17,523 bases of DNA from Chitinophaga pinensis (GTDB taxonomy: Bacteria; Bacteroidota; Bacteroidia; Flavobacteriales_D; Crocinitomicaceae). The stretch's first letter is position 1. Each line of letters opens with the position of its first letter. The DNA is taken from assembly GCA_945868555.1 (NCBI GenBank), contig CAMBMC010000019.1:1-17523 (forward strand), in the 5' to 3' direction. Of this stretch, positions 1 through 7,183 are shown piece by piece. The notes under the pieces are model-generated. The model was not told the origin of the DNA. It searched no databases and saw nothing but the letters and a program-made list of their open reading frames with translations. The translations under genes were made by a program, and so were the position numbers.

Positions 1-1555
1 CGCCATCTTCGGTTGGCAAGTATTTGTCCACTTCGGGCAATTCAATCGGTAAAAATTGATCGTCGACCAAGTGAGGAAGTTCATTTTCGTAGTACACTGG
101 GAAAGGTTCTCCCCAGTAGCGTTGGCGAGAGAATACGGCATCGCGCAGGCGGAAATTCACTCGGCCGAAACCAATGCCCCGTGCTTCAATTTCTTCAATC
201 GCCTTTTTGATTGCTGCCTTTGCGGGCAGTCCATTGAGGAATTCGGAATGTGCAATGAGCGCATCTTTTTCGGTGTAGGCCTCTGTTGAAATATCGACGT
301 TATCGAAAATATTGATGATCTCTAGGTTAAAATGTTTTGCGAAATCGTAGTCGCGCTGATCGCCACACGGAACGGCCATTACGGCACCTGTCCCATAAGA
401 AGCCAAGACATAATCTCCGATCCAGATTTGCACTGGCGAACCGTTGAAGGGATGGATGGCATAGGCCCCCGTGAATTGACCTGAGATATTTTTAACGTTC
501 GACTGGCGATCGCGTTCAGTTTTGAGGGATGAAATCTTTTTGTAGTGATCGATACCCTCTTTGAATTCGGCTGTGGTGATCTGATCGACCAATGGATGTT
601 CGGGTGCGAGCACCATGAATGAAACCCCGTAGATCGTGTCGGGACGTGTGGTAAACACTTCAATTTCTTCGTCGTGATCTTGCACCTTGAAGCGCACAGC
701 GGCCCCTTCAGAGCGACCGATCCAATTGCGCTGCATGTCTTTGATGGAATCCGTCCAATCGACGGTATCCAACCCGGTGAGTAAGCGATCGGCGTAGGCC
801 TTGATGCGCATGGACCACTGGCGCATGAGTTTTTGTTCAACAGGATGACCTCCACGCTCTGAAACCCCGTTTACCACCTCATCATTGGCTAGTACGGTAC
901 CCATGGCGGGACACCAATTTACCCAGCTGTCCGCCAAAAATGCCAAGCGGTATGCTTGAAGGATTTCTTCCTGTTCTTGAGCGTTAAAAGCCTTCCATTC
1001 GGCTGCTGAAAAGTGTGTTTCGCAATCTGAGCAAGCAGATACACCAGCATTACCAGAAGTTTCAAAGGTTTGAATGAGCTTACTGATGCGTTCTGCTTTT
1101 TTCGATGTGTTGTCGTAGTAGCAATCGAATAGCTGTTTAAAAATCCACTGCGTCCACTTGTAATAATCGGGCGATGAGGTGCGCACCTCGCGGCTCCAGT
1201 CGTAGCAGAAGCCCAGTTTATCGAGCTGATCACGGTAGCGAGCGATATTTTGTTCGGTTGTTATGGCGGGATGTTGTCCAGTTTGAATGGCGTATTGTTC
1301 AGCAGGCAATCCGAAAGAGTCGTAACCCATTGGATGCAGGACATTGTAGCCACTGAGGCGCTTGTATCTAGCATAGATGTCGGAGGCGATATACCCGAGT
1401 GGGTGTCCAACGTGCAGACCAGCACCAGATGGGTAAGGGAACATGTCGAGCACATAGAATTTCGGGCGACTTGGGTCTTCCGTCACGCGGTATGTTTCGT
1501 GTGCTGCCCAAAAACTTCTCCACTTCGCTTCTATTTCTCTAAAATTGTATTCCAT
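1..1555 (-). CDS. leuS: Leucyl-tRNA synthetase, N-terminal part (cut by window edge)
   Basis: Class I aminoacyl-tRNA synthetase that charges tRNA-Leu in the cytoplasm. The frame from the ATG at 1555 is open to the window edge, giving about 518 residues of a protein usually 800-950 long; the KMSKS loop and anticodon domain lie outside. The HIGH motif is HVGH at residues 48-51, preceded by FPYPSG. The CP1 editing domain shows the threonine-rich TTRPDT at 302-307 and GTGAVMAVP from 388, with D399 and D402 in the DQRD segment matching the editing aspartates. Residues about 149-210 form an insertion before VNWCP (212-216), and the usual second Cys pair of the ZN-1 region is replaced by SERGG. I recall both traits from Bacteroidota LeuRS. 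The start is fixed by the MEYNFREIEAKW beginning typical of the family and by a promoter box 25 nt upstream. It is divergent from the sensor kinase gene. Identification is very secure. Confidence 0.98.
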   Translation of the reverse strand, partial: MEYNFREIEAKWRSFWAAHETYRVTEDPSRPKFYVLDMFPYPSGAGLHVGHPLGYIASDIYARYKRLSGYNVLHPMGYDSFGLPAEQYAIQTGQHPAITTEQNIARYRDQLDKLGFCYDWSREVRTSSPDYYKWTQWIFKQLFDCYYDNTSKKAERISKLIQTFETSGNAGVSACSDCETHFSAAEWKAFNAQEQEEILQAYRLAFLADSWVNWCPAMGTVLANDEVVNGVSERGGHPVEQKLMRQWSMRIKAYADRLLTGLDTVDWTDSIKDMQRNWIGRSEGAAVRFKVQDHDEEIEVFTTRPDTIYGVSFMVLAPEHPLVDQITTAEFKEGIDHYKKISSLKTERDRQSNVKNISGQFTGAYAIHPFNGSPVQIWIGDYVLASYGTGAVMAVPCGDQRDYDFAKHFNLEIINIFDNVDISTEAYTEKDALIAHSEFLNGLPAKAAIKKAIEEIEARGIGFGRVNFRLRDAVFSRQRYWGEPFPVYYENELPHLVDDQFLPIELPEVDKYLPTEDG

Positions 1556-1580
1556 GCTTCCTAAATTGCTGACAAAGCTT

Positions 1581-1588
1581 CAAAGATA
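1581..1588 (-). promoter_or_regulatory. -7 box of the leuS promoter
   Basis: Read on the minus strand this is TATCTTTG, an exact match to the Bacteroidota -7 consensus TAnnTTTG, 25 nt before the leuS ATG. No TTG -33 element is present at the usual 19-21 bp distance, so only the -7 half is supported. Confidence 0.55.
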
Positions 1589-1643
1589 CAGATTGGAACG
1601 CGAATTCAGCCGTTCGCAAGGTGTCAAATTACATGAAAACACC

Positions 1644-1651
1644 TATTTTCG
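1644..1651 (+). promoter_or_regulatory. Candidate -7 box for the sensor kinase operon
   Basis: TATTTTCG differs from TAnnTTTG by one base (C for the third T) and sits 7 nt before the preferred ATG at 1659, implying a very short leader. There is no clear -33 element. A 6-bp inverted repeat (AGGTGT at 1619-1624, ACACCT at 1639-1644) overlaps its upstream side. Weak on its own; it gains some weight because similar TAnnTTCG boxes precede two other genes in the window. Confidence 0.3.
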
Positions 1652-1658
1652 CCTTACG

Positions 1659-3884
1659 ATGCGTGCACGATTCACACCTATTTTAATTCTCCTCTTTAGT
1701 TTCATCCAGTTCTTGGGTGTTGCACAAAGCACGTCAGCAGAACGTAGCCTTCGTCTAGCCGTTCGGAATGAGAAGAATGGAGACGCAAAATTTTTGAAAA
1801 TCATTGAGTTAGGGAAATACTACAAGACATATAACTTGAAGCGCGCCGACTCCATCCGCGGGGTATTGACTTCCCGCAGCAGCAAGATGAAGGAAACATT
1901 TCGCATTCGCGCACTTCTTTTTTCAGCTGAGGTCAATGAGCTTCGTGGCAATCAGGATGCGTATTACCGCGATGTATTGGCGTGTTTGCCCTACTTGAGC
2001 AAAGAACAACCTGTCGATATTGGGTTTATGATCAACCGACAGCTGGGGTATTACTATTGTTCCACTTTAAATTTCAAAAAAGCAGATCAGTACTTGCGGG
2101 CAGCTGAAACGATTGTTCGATCGGCGAGAAAGTATGGAGATGTGGCCATCACGGACACCTATTTGGCCTTAAATTTCATGTATCAAAACCAAAAAGATTC
2201 AGCGATTTTTTATACCAATAAGGCCATTCAGTTTGCACGTAGAACCACAGACAAGCAGGCCTTAACCATGTGCTTCAATACACAAGCACGCATTTACGAT
2301 TACTTTGGGCAAGTGGAATTGAGTGTGGCCAAGAATATCAATGCCTTGCAGCTCGCCACCGAGATGAACAACACGTACATGTTGGCAAAAATCAACTTAG
2401 AGATTGGGCATTCGCAGCGGATGATTCTTGACCTTGACAAGGCAGAAACCTCCTTTAAGTTGTCCTACGACTTTGCAGAATCTATTGTTGACCGTCGCCA
2501 AATGGGTTTGGCCCTATCCAACTTGGGGACGGTTTATTTCGACCGCAGAGACTATGCAAAAGCCATCAAAACTACCGAAACAGCGATAGCGATCTTATCC
2601 GATTTGCAAGATTTAAACGGACTCGGTGAAGCGCACGACAATTTGGGGGTCATTCACCGCGAACGAAAAGAATACACCTCGGCAGCAACCAACTTCAACA
2701 AGGCCTTGGTGTACTATGAATCTGCAGGAAATAAAGAAAAGATTGCGGGAGTTTATCACAACGTAGGTACTGTTTTTCAAAAACAGAAGAAGTACAAAAA
2801 TGCCTTGATTTATTTGGAGCGATCCATTGCAATCCGCGAGCAATTTGGTTCAAAAAACCAGATTTATCATACCTATCGTATTCTTTCCGATGTGTATGGC
2901 GATGTGGGCAGAACACAAGAGGCTATGCGTTACTTGCGGCGTTATGTCAACTATGTGGACAGCAATTCCACCCTTCAGGCAGCGACAAAAATTGCAGAAT
3001 TGAGCGAGCAGTACCGCATGGAGCAGCGTGAACGTTTGATTTTGTCCCAGCGCGACTCCTTAGAAAAGCAGCAGCAAGAACGCACTTTGACGGCAACGAA
3101 ACTAGAGAATAGTCAGTTGAGAAACAATTTCCAGACTTACATCATCATTGGGTTCGTCATCATCATCACCTTGGCGGGAATCATTGGTTTTTACCAGTGG
3201 AATCAAACGAAAATCAAGCAGCAGCAGCGAGAGGCGGAGATGTCACAAACGCTTTTACGCACCCAAATGAATCCTCACTTCATTTTCAATGCCATGTCGG
3301 TGATTCAGAGTTACATCTATGAAAATGACCAGGGGAATTCCACCAAATTCCTGGTTAACTTTTCCCGACTTATGCGTTTGATTCTTGAAAATTCTCCAAA
3401 AGAGTTTATCCCGATTGAGACCGAGGTAGAAATTCTCCAAAAGTACCTTGAAACACAAAAATTACGTTTCGAGGACCGTTTTGAATTTGACATTGTCGTT
3501 TCACCAGAGATCTTGACCGAGCACGCCATGATTCCTCCAATGATAACCCAGCCTTTCATTGAAAATGCCATTGAACACGGGCAGTTGCACACCATCGAAG
3601 GTGGATTTATACACGTAAACATCGACAAGCAAAATGACATGCTGCAGATCACCATTGAAGACAATGGGATTGGTCGAAAAGGGTCAGAAGAGAACAAAAA
3701 AAGTTCGACACACCGGAGCATGGCGATGCAGATTACAAGCGATCGAATTGACAATTTGAACAAGAAATATAAGACCGACGGAATCCTTATTGTAGAAGAT
3801 TTTAATAAAAACTTGGAAACCGGCACAAAAGTTTTAATTTCGTTACCATACAAGGAGGAAACACCTTTAACTACTTCGCTATGA
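1659..3884 (+). CDS. Membrane sensor histidine kinase, periplasmic TPR domain, LytS/His_kinase type
   Basis: Sensor of a two-component system, predicted in the inner membrane with its sensing part in the periplasm. From the ATG at 1659 (741 aa) there is a signal peptide (residues 1-22, ending VAQ), a tetratricopeptide region at about 130-440 with repeated Y...A..N...AL patterns, a Gln/Glu-rich coiled coil at about 450-490, and one membrane helix at about 493-511. The kinase core follows: QMNPHFIFN with phospho-acceptor His540, then an ATPase with N box IENAIEHG (N636), DNGIG at 668-672 and ETGTKVLISLP near 720. The PHFIFN box marks the His_kinase (PF06580) class that pairs with LytTR regulators. 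An in-frame upstream extension to the TTG at 1545 is open but would bury the signal peptide and overlap the leuS start, so it is rejected. The stop overlaps the regulator start by 4 nt (ATGA). The ligand is unknown. Confidence 0.93.
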   Translation: MRARFTPILILLFSFIQFLGVAQSTSAERSLRLAVRNEKNGDAKFLKIIELGKYYKTYNLKRADSIRGVLTSRSSKMKETFRIRALLFSAEVNELRGNQDAYYRDVLACLPYLSKEQPVDIGFMINRQLGYYYCSTLNFKKADQYLRAAETIVRSARKYGDVAITDTYLALNFMYQNQKDSAIFYTNKAIQFARRTTDKQALTMCFNTQARIYDYFGQVELSVAKNINALQLATEMNNTYMLAKINLEIGHSQRMILDLDKAETSFKLSYDFAESIVDRRQMGLALSNLGTVYFDRRDYAKAIKTTETAIAILSDLQDLNGLGEAHDNLGVIHRERKEYTSAATNFNKALVYYESAGNKEKIAGVYHNVGTVFQKQKKYKNALIYLERSIAIREQFGSKNQIYHTYRILSDVYGDVGRTQEAMRYLRRYVNYVDSNSTLQAATKIAELSEQYRMEQRERLILSQRDSLEKQQQERTLTATKLENSQLRNNFQTYIIIGFVIIITLAGIIGFYQWNQTKIKQQQREAEMSQTLLRTQMNPHFIFNAMSVIQSYIYENDQGNSTKFLVNFSRLMRLILENSPKEFIPIETEVEILQKYLETQKLRFEDRFEFDIVVSPEILTEHAMIPPMITQPFIENAIEHGQLHTIEGGFIHVNIDKQNDMLQITIEDNGIGRKGSEENKKSSTHRSMAMQITSDRIDNLNKKYKTDGILIVEDFNKNLETGTKVLISLPYKEETPLTTSL

Positions 3885-4624
3885 TAAAGGCACTTATCAT
3901 TGATGACGAGAATCGGACACGTGATCTGATTTCAAAAATGATCAATTCATTTGACCTTGGAATTGAGGCCATTCCTGCAGGAGAAAATGTCCAGTCGGGC
4001 ATTAAAGCCATTCTCGATCACAAACCAGACATTGTTTTTCTTGATATCCAAATGCCAGATGGAACTGGTTTTGATGTGTTAAAAGCCATCCCTGAAAAGA
4101 CCTTCGAGGTTATATTCATCACCGCGCACGAAGAGTTTGCCATCAAGGCGATTAAATTCAGTGCCTTGGATTACCTTCTCAAGCCTGTTGATCCAAGTGA
4201 GTTGCAAGCTGCTGTTGAGAAAGCGATTAAAGCCATCCACGAAAAAAAGGAAGACTCACAATTTGAAGCTTTACAGCAAAACATTCAACCCAACCAGAAG
4301 CGACGATTGGTATTGAAAACGCAAGAAAGTGTTTTTGTGATTGACTTGGATGAAATCATTCGTTGTGAAGCCGACCGCAATTATACCTCCTTCTTTTTAA
4401 CGGGTGGAAAGAAAATCTTGGTTTCCAAAACTTTGAAAGAATATGAAACGATGCTGACTGGACACAACTTTCTTCGTGTACAACAGTCACATTTGATCAA
4501 TCTGGATTTTGTGGATCGCTATGACAAAGGAAACGGCGGTTCAGTAGTGATGAAAGATGGGTCTGAGGTTCCTCTTTCACCTGCCAAAAGAGACATTTTC
4601 TTCGAAATTCTTGAGAAATTATAA
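3881..4624 (+). CDS. LytTR-family response regulator
   Basis: Cytoplasmic DNA-binding partner of the kinase encoded just upstream. Residues 1-120 are a receiver domain: acidic pocket D8/D9, phospho-acceptor D55 in FLDIQMPDG, T81 and K101 (LLKPVD). Residues about 141-247 are a LytTR DNA-binding domain with the characteristic stretch CEADRNYTSFFL, then LRVQQSHLINL and a C-terminal VPLSPAKRD. At 247 aa it has the normal length for the LytR/AlgR class. Translation is probably coupled to the kinase through the ATGA overlap at 3881-3884. No target gene lies in the same operon, so the regulon must be elsewhere or include the operon itself. Family assignment is secure; the regulated process cannot be read from the sequence. 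Confidence 0.95.
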   Translation: MIKALIIDDENRTRDLISKMINSFDLGIEAIPAGENVQSGIKAILDHKPDIVFLDIQMPDGTGFDVLKAIPEKTFEVIFITAHEEFAIKAIKFSALDYLLKPVDPSELQAAVEKAIKAIHEKKEDSQFEALQQNIQPNQKRRLVLKTQESVFVIDLDEIIRCEADRNYTSFFLTGGKKILVSKTLKEYETMLTGHNFLRVQQSHLINLDFVDRYDKGNGGSVVMKDGSEVPLSPAKRDIFFEILEKL

Positions 4625-4733
4625 GTCGATTGTCATTCAAAACTGCCTTTTGCTCATTTCATTACGCTCAATGTTCATTTGTTTAGAGTGAGTTAAAAAT
4701 CTATCTTAAGTTTAATCTGGAAATAAGAGAGAG

Positions 4734-4866
4734 TTCGAATAACTTCTTTGGGTTTTCAGAAGAACGGAGCGCTGCTTGGAGAGGCAGTTGTCATTTTCTG
4801 GTTTGATAAAGAGTAAACAATTCTTTTTTCCTACTTCTGAGATAAAGCTTTGAGAAGTTATTCGAA
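4734..4866. repeat. 14-bp perfect inverted repeat, arms 119 bp apart
   Basis: TTCGAATAACTTCT at 4734-4747 recurs as its exact reverse complement at 4853-4866; the match stops on both sides. The enclosed 105 bp contain no gene. The arms could be the ends of a small non-autonomous element (MITE-like), paired binding sites, or the base of a long RNA stem in the 3' region of the regulator transcript. No flanking target-site duplication is evident, so the mobile-element reading is unproven. Confidence 0.5.
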
Positions 4867-4949
4867 TAATTTTTTTGGTTTTGCATGTTGATTTTGGTTT
4901 TACTACTTCCAAAATCGTTGGAACACATTAACTTACTACTAACAAAAAG

Positions 4950-4978
4950 AAAAGGATGAACCATTGGTTGATCCTTTT
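4950..4978. terminator. Two-way intrinsic terminator between convergent genes
   Basis: AAAAGGAT (4950-4957) pairs with ATCCTTTT (4971-4978), and the inner arms AACCA/TGGTT (4959-4963 and 4965-4969) extend the hairpin after one G/G mismatch. On the plus strand a run of 8 T follows (4975-4982). On the minus strand the hairpin is followed by TTTTCTTTTTG. It ends the cyclase transcript 75 nt past its stop and can also stop read-through from the regulator operon. Confidence 0.8.
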
Positions 4979-5052
4979 TTTTGTGGAGTTATTTGAGCCA
5001 GAAAAGGCCATATATCAGAGTGAGAATGAGAGCGAAGGAAACAAAGGTTGGG

Positions 5053-5808
5053 TCAATAATGGATCTCATACACAACCGGACGCGACGGTGCAGCATCATT
5101 TTCAAAAGGTGCCAACTGCATTTCCAATATATACACTCCGTCAGCAACTGTGTCGGGAACGAAAATCAATTCGGTAATGGTGCGAACATGGTCGGGGGCA
5201 TCTGGTACAGACCAATACGCATGGTGAAAGGCGAGTGCTCCGCCATCCAACTCGCGATCAACGGAAGGCTGGTCGATCAACAAATGACGGATTCCCAAGG
5301 CATTGATTTTTTCGATGCATCTTACATCCAAATAAGCGGGATTTGAATCGGAGTAATTCATGTGCAATTTGCTCTCCGTGTTCGGAAGTGTGCGAATGAC
5401 CAGTGCTTCAATGTCGGCATGCCAAACAATCTCATCAAAATGGTCAGGAAAAATGACATGATCAATTTTCCCATCTGGCGCCACGATTTCTCGCGGAGAA
5501 ATGGTGACAATTTGTGCCAAGGAGAAAAAATCGCGGACTACGCCATTGACCGAAAACACCTCATCAGTGATGTGACCCAAGCATTCTGTATGCGTCATGT
5601 GGCCATGCGGATTGAACGAAATATCTCTGAAATTTACACTTCCTCCTTCTTGGATCGATCCTACCCATCCATTGGCACGAACTGGCTCCATCGTTGGCGC
5701 ATCTACATACCAAGCACGCACATTTTCAATCCCATTTTTTAAGGAGATCGATAAATCAATGGGTGATTTTGTGTCAATAAAGCGGCCTGAATCGAGATAT
5801 AATCGCAT
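5053..5808 (-). CDS. Cyclase-family (kynurenine formamidase-like) putative metal hydrolase
   Basis: Predicted cytoplasmic hydrolase of 251 aa related to the 'cyclase' superfamily (arylformamidases, isatin hydrolases and polyketide cyclase-like proteins). The family's N-terminal D-L-S-I motif appears as IDLSISL (17-23). The metal motif region is PHGHMTHTECLGHI (67-80), where H68/H70, H73, E75 and H79 are candidate ligands. In canonical members this reads HxGTHxDxPxH, so here the Asp is a Glu and the first spacing differs. A second conserved segment, HLLIDQPSVD (175-184), is followed by HHAYW (195-199). The ATG at 5808 is preferred over an upstream GTG at 5847 because the upstream residues look non-coding and a promoter-like box lies between. 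The substrate is unknown; no tryptophan-degradation genes are nearby. Superfamily placement is fairly sure, enzymatic specificity is not. Confidence 0.8.
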   Translation of the reverse strand: MRLYLDSGRFIDTKSPIDLSISLKNGIENVRAWYVDAPTMEPVRANGWVGSIQEGGSVNFRDISFNPHGHMTHTECLGHITDEVFSVNGVVRDFFSLAQIVTISPREIVAPDGKIDHVIFPDHFDEIVWHADIEALVIRTLPNTESKLHMNYSDSNPAYLDVRCIEKINALGIRHLLIDQPSVDRELDGGALAFHHAYWSVPDAPDHVRTITELIFVPDTVADGVYILEMQLAPFENDAAPSRPVVYEIHY

Positions 5809-5819
5809 GTTTTTTTTTT

Positions 5820-5827
5820 CGAAGATA
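5820..5827 (-). promoter_or_regulatory. Candidate -7 box for the cyclase-family gene
   Basis: Minus-strand TATCTTCG, one base off TAnnTTTG, lies 11 nt before the ATG at 5808. The leader between them is almost entirely a run of ten A (plus-strand T at 5810-5819), the kind of A-rich start region that replaces Shine-Dalgarno sequences in Bacteroidota. No matching -33 TTG is seen. Confidence 0.4.
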
Positions 5828-5923
5828 CTGCAATGTGCAGGATACACGCGGCGCCTTCGAAAAAAAAATCAGTTAAATATATCTACCATGGTATATTTTT
5901 ATACTTTTACAAAAAAAAGATTT

Positions 5924-6511
5924 ATGAAAGCAATTAATGTATTCGCAGGATTGTCATTGGTATTGGCGATGGCTTCATGCGGTGGAACAGAGGAGAATGC
6001 GGAAAAAGTAACCTTTAAGTTGGATGCAAAAGCATCAACATTGGGTTGGAAAGGAAGCAAATCTGCAGAGTATTTTCATACGGGTATCGTGAAAATTACA
6101 AAAGGTACGATTGACATGGAAGGTGAAGAGATCGTCGGTGGATCATTCAAGCTTGACATGAACACGATTGAATGTATGGATGAAATGTTGCCAGATGATA
6201 AGAAAGCAATGTTAAATGGACACTTGAAGGATACATCCTTCTTCTTTATTGCAGAGAATCCCGAAATTACAGTAACTGTAGCTGATTACAAAGACGGGAA
6301 ATTGAATGTTATCATCAATGTTTTGGGTCTTGAAATCAAGCAGGCGATTCCAGTAAAAGTGACAGCAACTGAGAAAGACGTTCGTATCAAAGGAGAATTT
6401 GGTGTAGATGTTTCGGCCTTGAAAATGGTGGGAATGCAACCAGATCCAGCTTCTGGAGAAAAAATCAATTCAGTGATTGACTTCCAATTGGATGTTCTTC
6501 TGAAAAAATAA
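5924..6511 (+). CDS. YceI-like lipoprotein
   Basis: Predicted periplasmic or outer-membrane lipoprotein of 195 aa. YceI-family proteins are lipocalin-like barrels that bind long isoprenoid or lipid molecules. The N-terminus is a lipoprotein signal: MKAINVFAG, a hydrophobic core, and lipobox M16-A17-S18-C19, followed by an acidic GGTEEN. The mature part shows the YceI pattern: opening FKLDAKASTLGWKGSK, where others have 'D...S.v.w.g.k', then GGSFKLDMNTIEC, a GHLKDTSFF segment matching the family's HL.s.dFFd, and a closing FGVDVSALKM. Slightly longer than soluble YceI owing to the lipoprotein leader. The ATG at 5924 gives the only start with a proper signal; the frame is open further upstream but reads as non-coding. 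It is divergent from the cyclase gene (115 bp apart) and ends at a terminator. The ligand is unknown. Confidence 0.87.
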   Translation: MKAINVFAGLSLVLAMASCGGTEENAEKVTFKLDAKASTLGWKGSKSAEYFHTGIVKITKGTIDMEGEEIVGGSFKLDMNTIECMDEMLPDDKKAMLNGHLKDTSFFFIAENPEITVTVADYKDGKLNVIINVLGLEIKQAIPVKVTATEKDVRIKGEFGVDVSALKMVGMQPDPASGEKINSVIDFQLDVLLKK

Positions 6512-6532
6512 TTCAGACCACACGATAAAGGG

Positions 6533-6561
6533 AGGATGGGCTAAGCTCATCCTTTTTTTTT
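6533..6561 (+). terminator. Intrinsic terminator of the YceI gene
   Basis: AGGATGGGC (6533-6541) pairs with GCTCATCCT (6545-6553), nine pairs including one G-T, closing a three-base loop TAA. A run of T follows directly (6553-6561). It lies 21 nt past the YceI stop. Confidence 0.85.
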
Positions 6562-6562
6562 C

Positions 6563-6570
6563 TACTTTCG
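6563..6570 (+). promoter_or_regulatory. Candidate -7 box for the HAD phosphatase gene
   Basis: TACTTTCG is one base off TAnnTTTG and lies 4 nt before the ATG at 6575, directly after the T run of the upstream terminator. If used, the transcript would be almost leaderless and the upstream promoter half would overlap the terminator hairpin. Confidence 0.3.
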
Positions 6571-6574
6571 GACA

Positions 6575-7183
6575 ATGGAATACAAGGCAGTAATTTTCGA
6601 TTTGGGGGGTGTAATCATTCACATCGATTACGCCGCTACAAGACATGCTTTTGAAAGTCTTGGCTACAGTGATTTCCAAACTTTCTATTCGCAAGCGCAG
6701 CAAAGTGGATTGTTCGATGAATTAGAAACGGGCAAAATCTCAGGGCAACGATTTGTCAATGAGTTATTGCCTCATTTAAACGTTGGCACTTCGCCAAATA
6801 AAGTCATTGCTGCATGGAATGCCATGATAGGAACAGTGCCCAAGGAACGGATTGAGTTGCTTCAAAAAGTCCGTGAAAAATATCCTGTTTACTTGCTAAG
6901 CAATACAAACGAACTTCATTTGCATGCGGTATTGCGTTCATGGAATGCCACCAGCAATCAACCAATGAGTGCATTTTTCGATGGCATCTACCTTTCCCAT
7001 GAAATCGGCATGCGAAAACCGAACGCTGAAATCTTCAAATTTGTTTGCCGTGAAAATGATTTAAATCCTACCGAGACTTTGTTTATAGATGATTCAATAC
7101 AACACATTGAAGGAGCGCGATTGGCTGGATTACAAGCCTTTCATTTGACCGAATTCGAAGTCTTAGATCAGTTTTTCTCTTGA
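6575..7183 (+). CDS. HAD-family phosphatase, YihX-like (subfamily IA)
   Basis: Cytoplasmic haloacid-dehalogenase-type phosphatase of 202 aa, the usual length. Motif I is FDLGGV with nucleophile D9; the residue two places on is G11, not the acid/base Asp of many phosphatases, which is also the case in E. coli YihX (FDLGNV). Motif II is LLSNTN (S109), motif III is GMRKP (K148), and motif IV is FIDDS (D172, D173). Residues about 15-90 form a helical cap. The block IYLSHEIGMRKPNAEIF closely follows YihX, a glucose-1-phosphate phosphatase, but the exact substrate here is an inference and other sugar phosphates or FMN are possible. It starts right after the YceI terminator, so it is a separate transcription unit. 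Its last 16 bp overlap the end of the convergent epimerase gene. Confidence 0.9.
   Translation: MEYKAVIFDLGGVIIHIDYAATRHAFESLGYSDFQTFYSQAQQSGLFDELETGKISGQRFVNELLPHLNVGTSPNKVIAAWNAMIGTVPKERIELLQKVREKYPVYLLSNTNELHLHAVLRSWNATSNQPMSAFFDGIYLSHEIGMRKPNAEIFKFVCRENDLNPTETLFIDDSIQHIEGARLAGLQAFHLTEFEVLDQFFS

Larger units (their letters stand above)
4625..5052. other. 428-bp gene-free gap between convergent genes
   Basis: AT-rich stretch between the response regulator stop and the cyclase-family stop. It holds a 14-bp inverted repeat enclosing about 105 bp (4734-4866) and a two-way terminator (4950-4978). The short reading frames across it (for example about 66 codons on the minus strand at 4712-4912) look like low-complexity K/S-rich chance frames and match no family I know. 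No tRNA-like or known riboswitch fold is apparent. Confidence 0.6.

Noticed and set aside
379..1233. Two minus-strand frames inside leuS (379-855 and 919-1233)
   Set aside because: Out of frame with the continuous LeuRS reading frame, which carries all family motifs without interruption.
1619..1644. AGGTGT/ACACCT inverted repeat upstream of the kinase gene
   Set aside because: Only six bases per arm; expected by chance, and it does not match the LytTR direct-repeat site.
1545..1658. Upstream extension of the sensor kinase to a TTG at 1545
   Set aside because: It overlaps the leuS start and promoter and would put 38 residues before a clear signal peptide.
3852..3859. AAGGAGGA as a ribosome binding site for the response regulator
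   Set aside because: It lies about 21 nt before the ATG, within Lys-Glu-Glu codons of the kinase, and the ATGA overlap explains initiation better.
4712..4912. 66-codon minus-strand frame in the gap
   Set aside because: Low-complexity K/S-rich, spans one arm and most of the inverted-repeat region, no recognisable motif.
5362..5742. 126-codon frame antisense to the cyclase gene
   Set aside because: Shadow of a well-supported gene; no family motif or signal.
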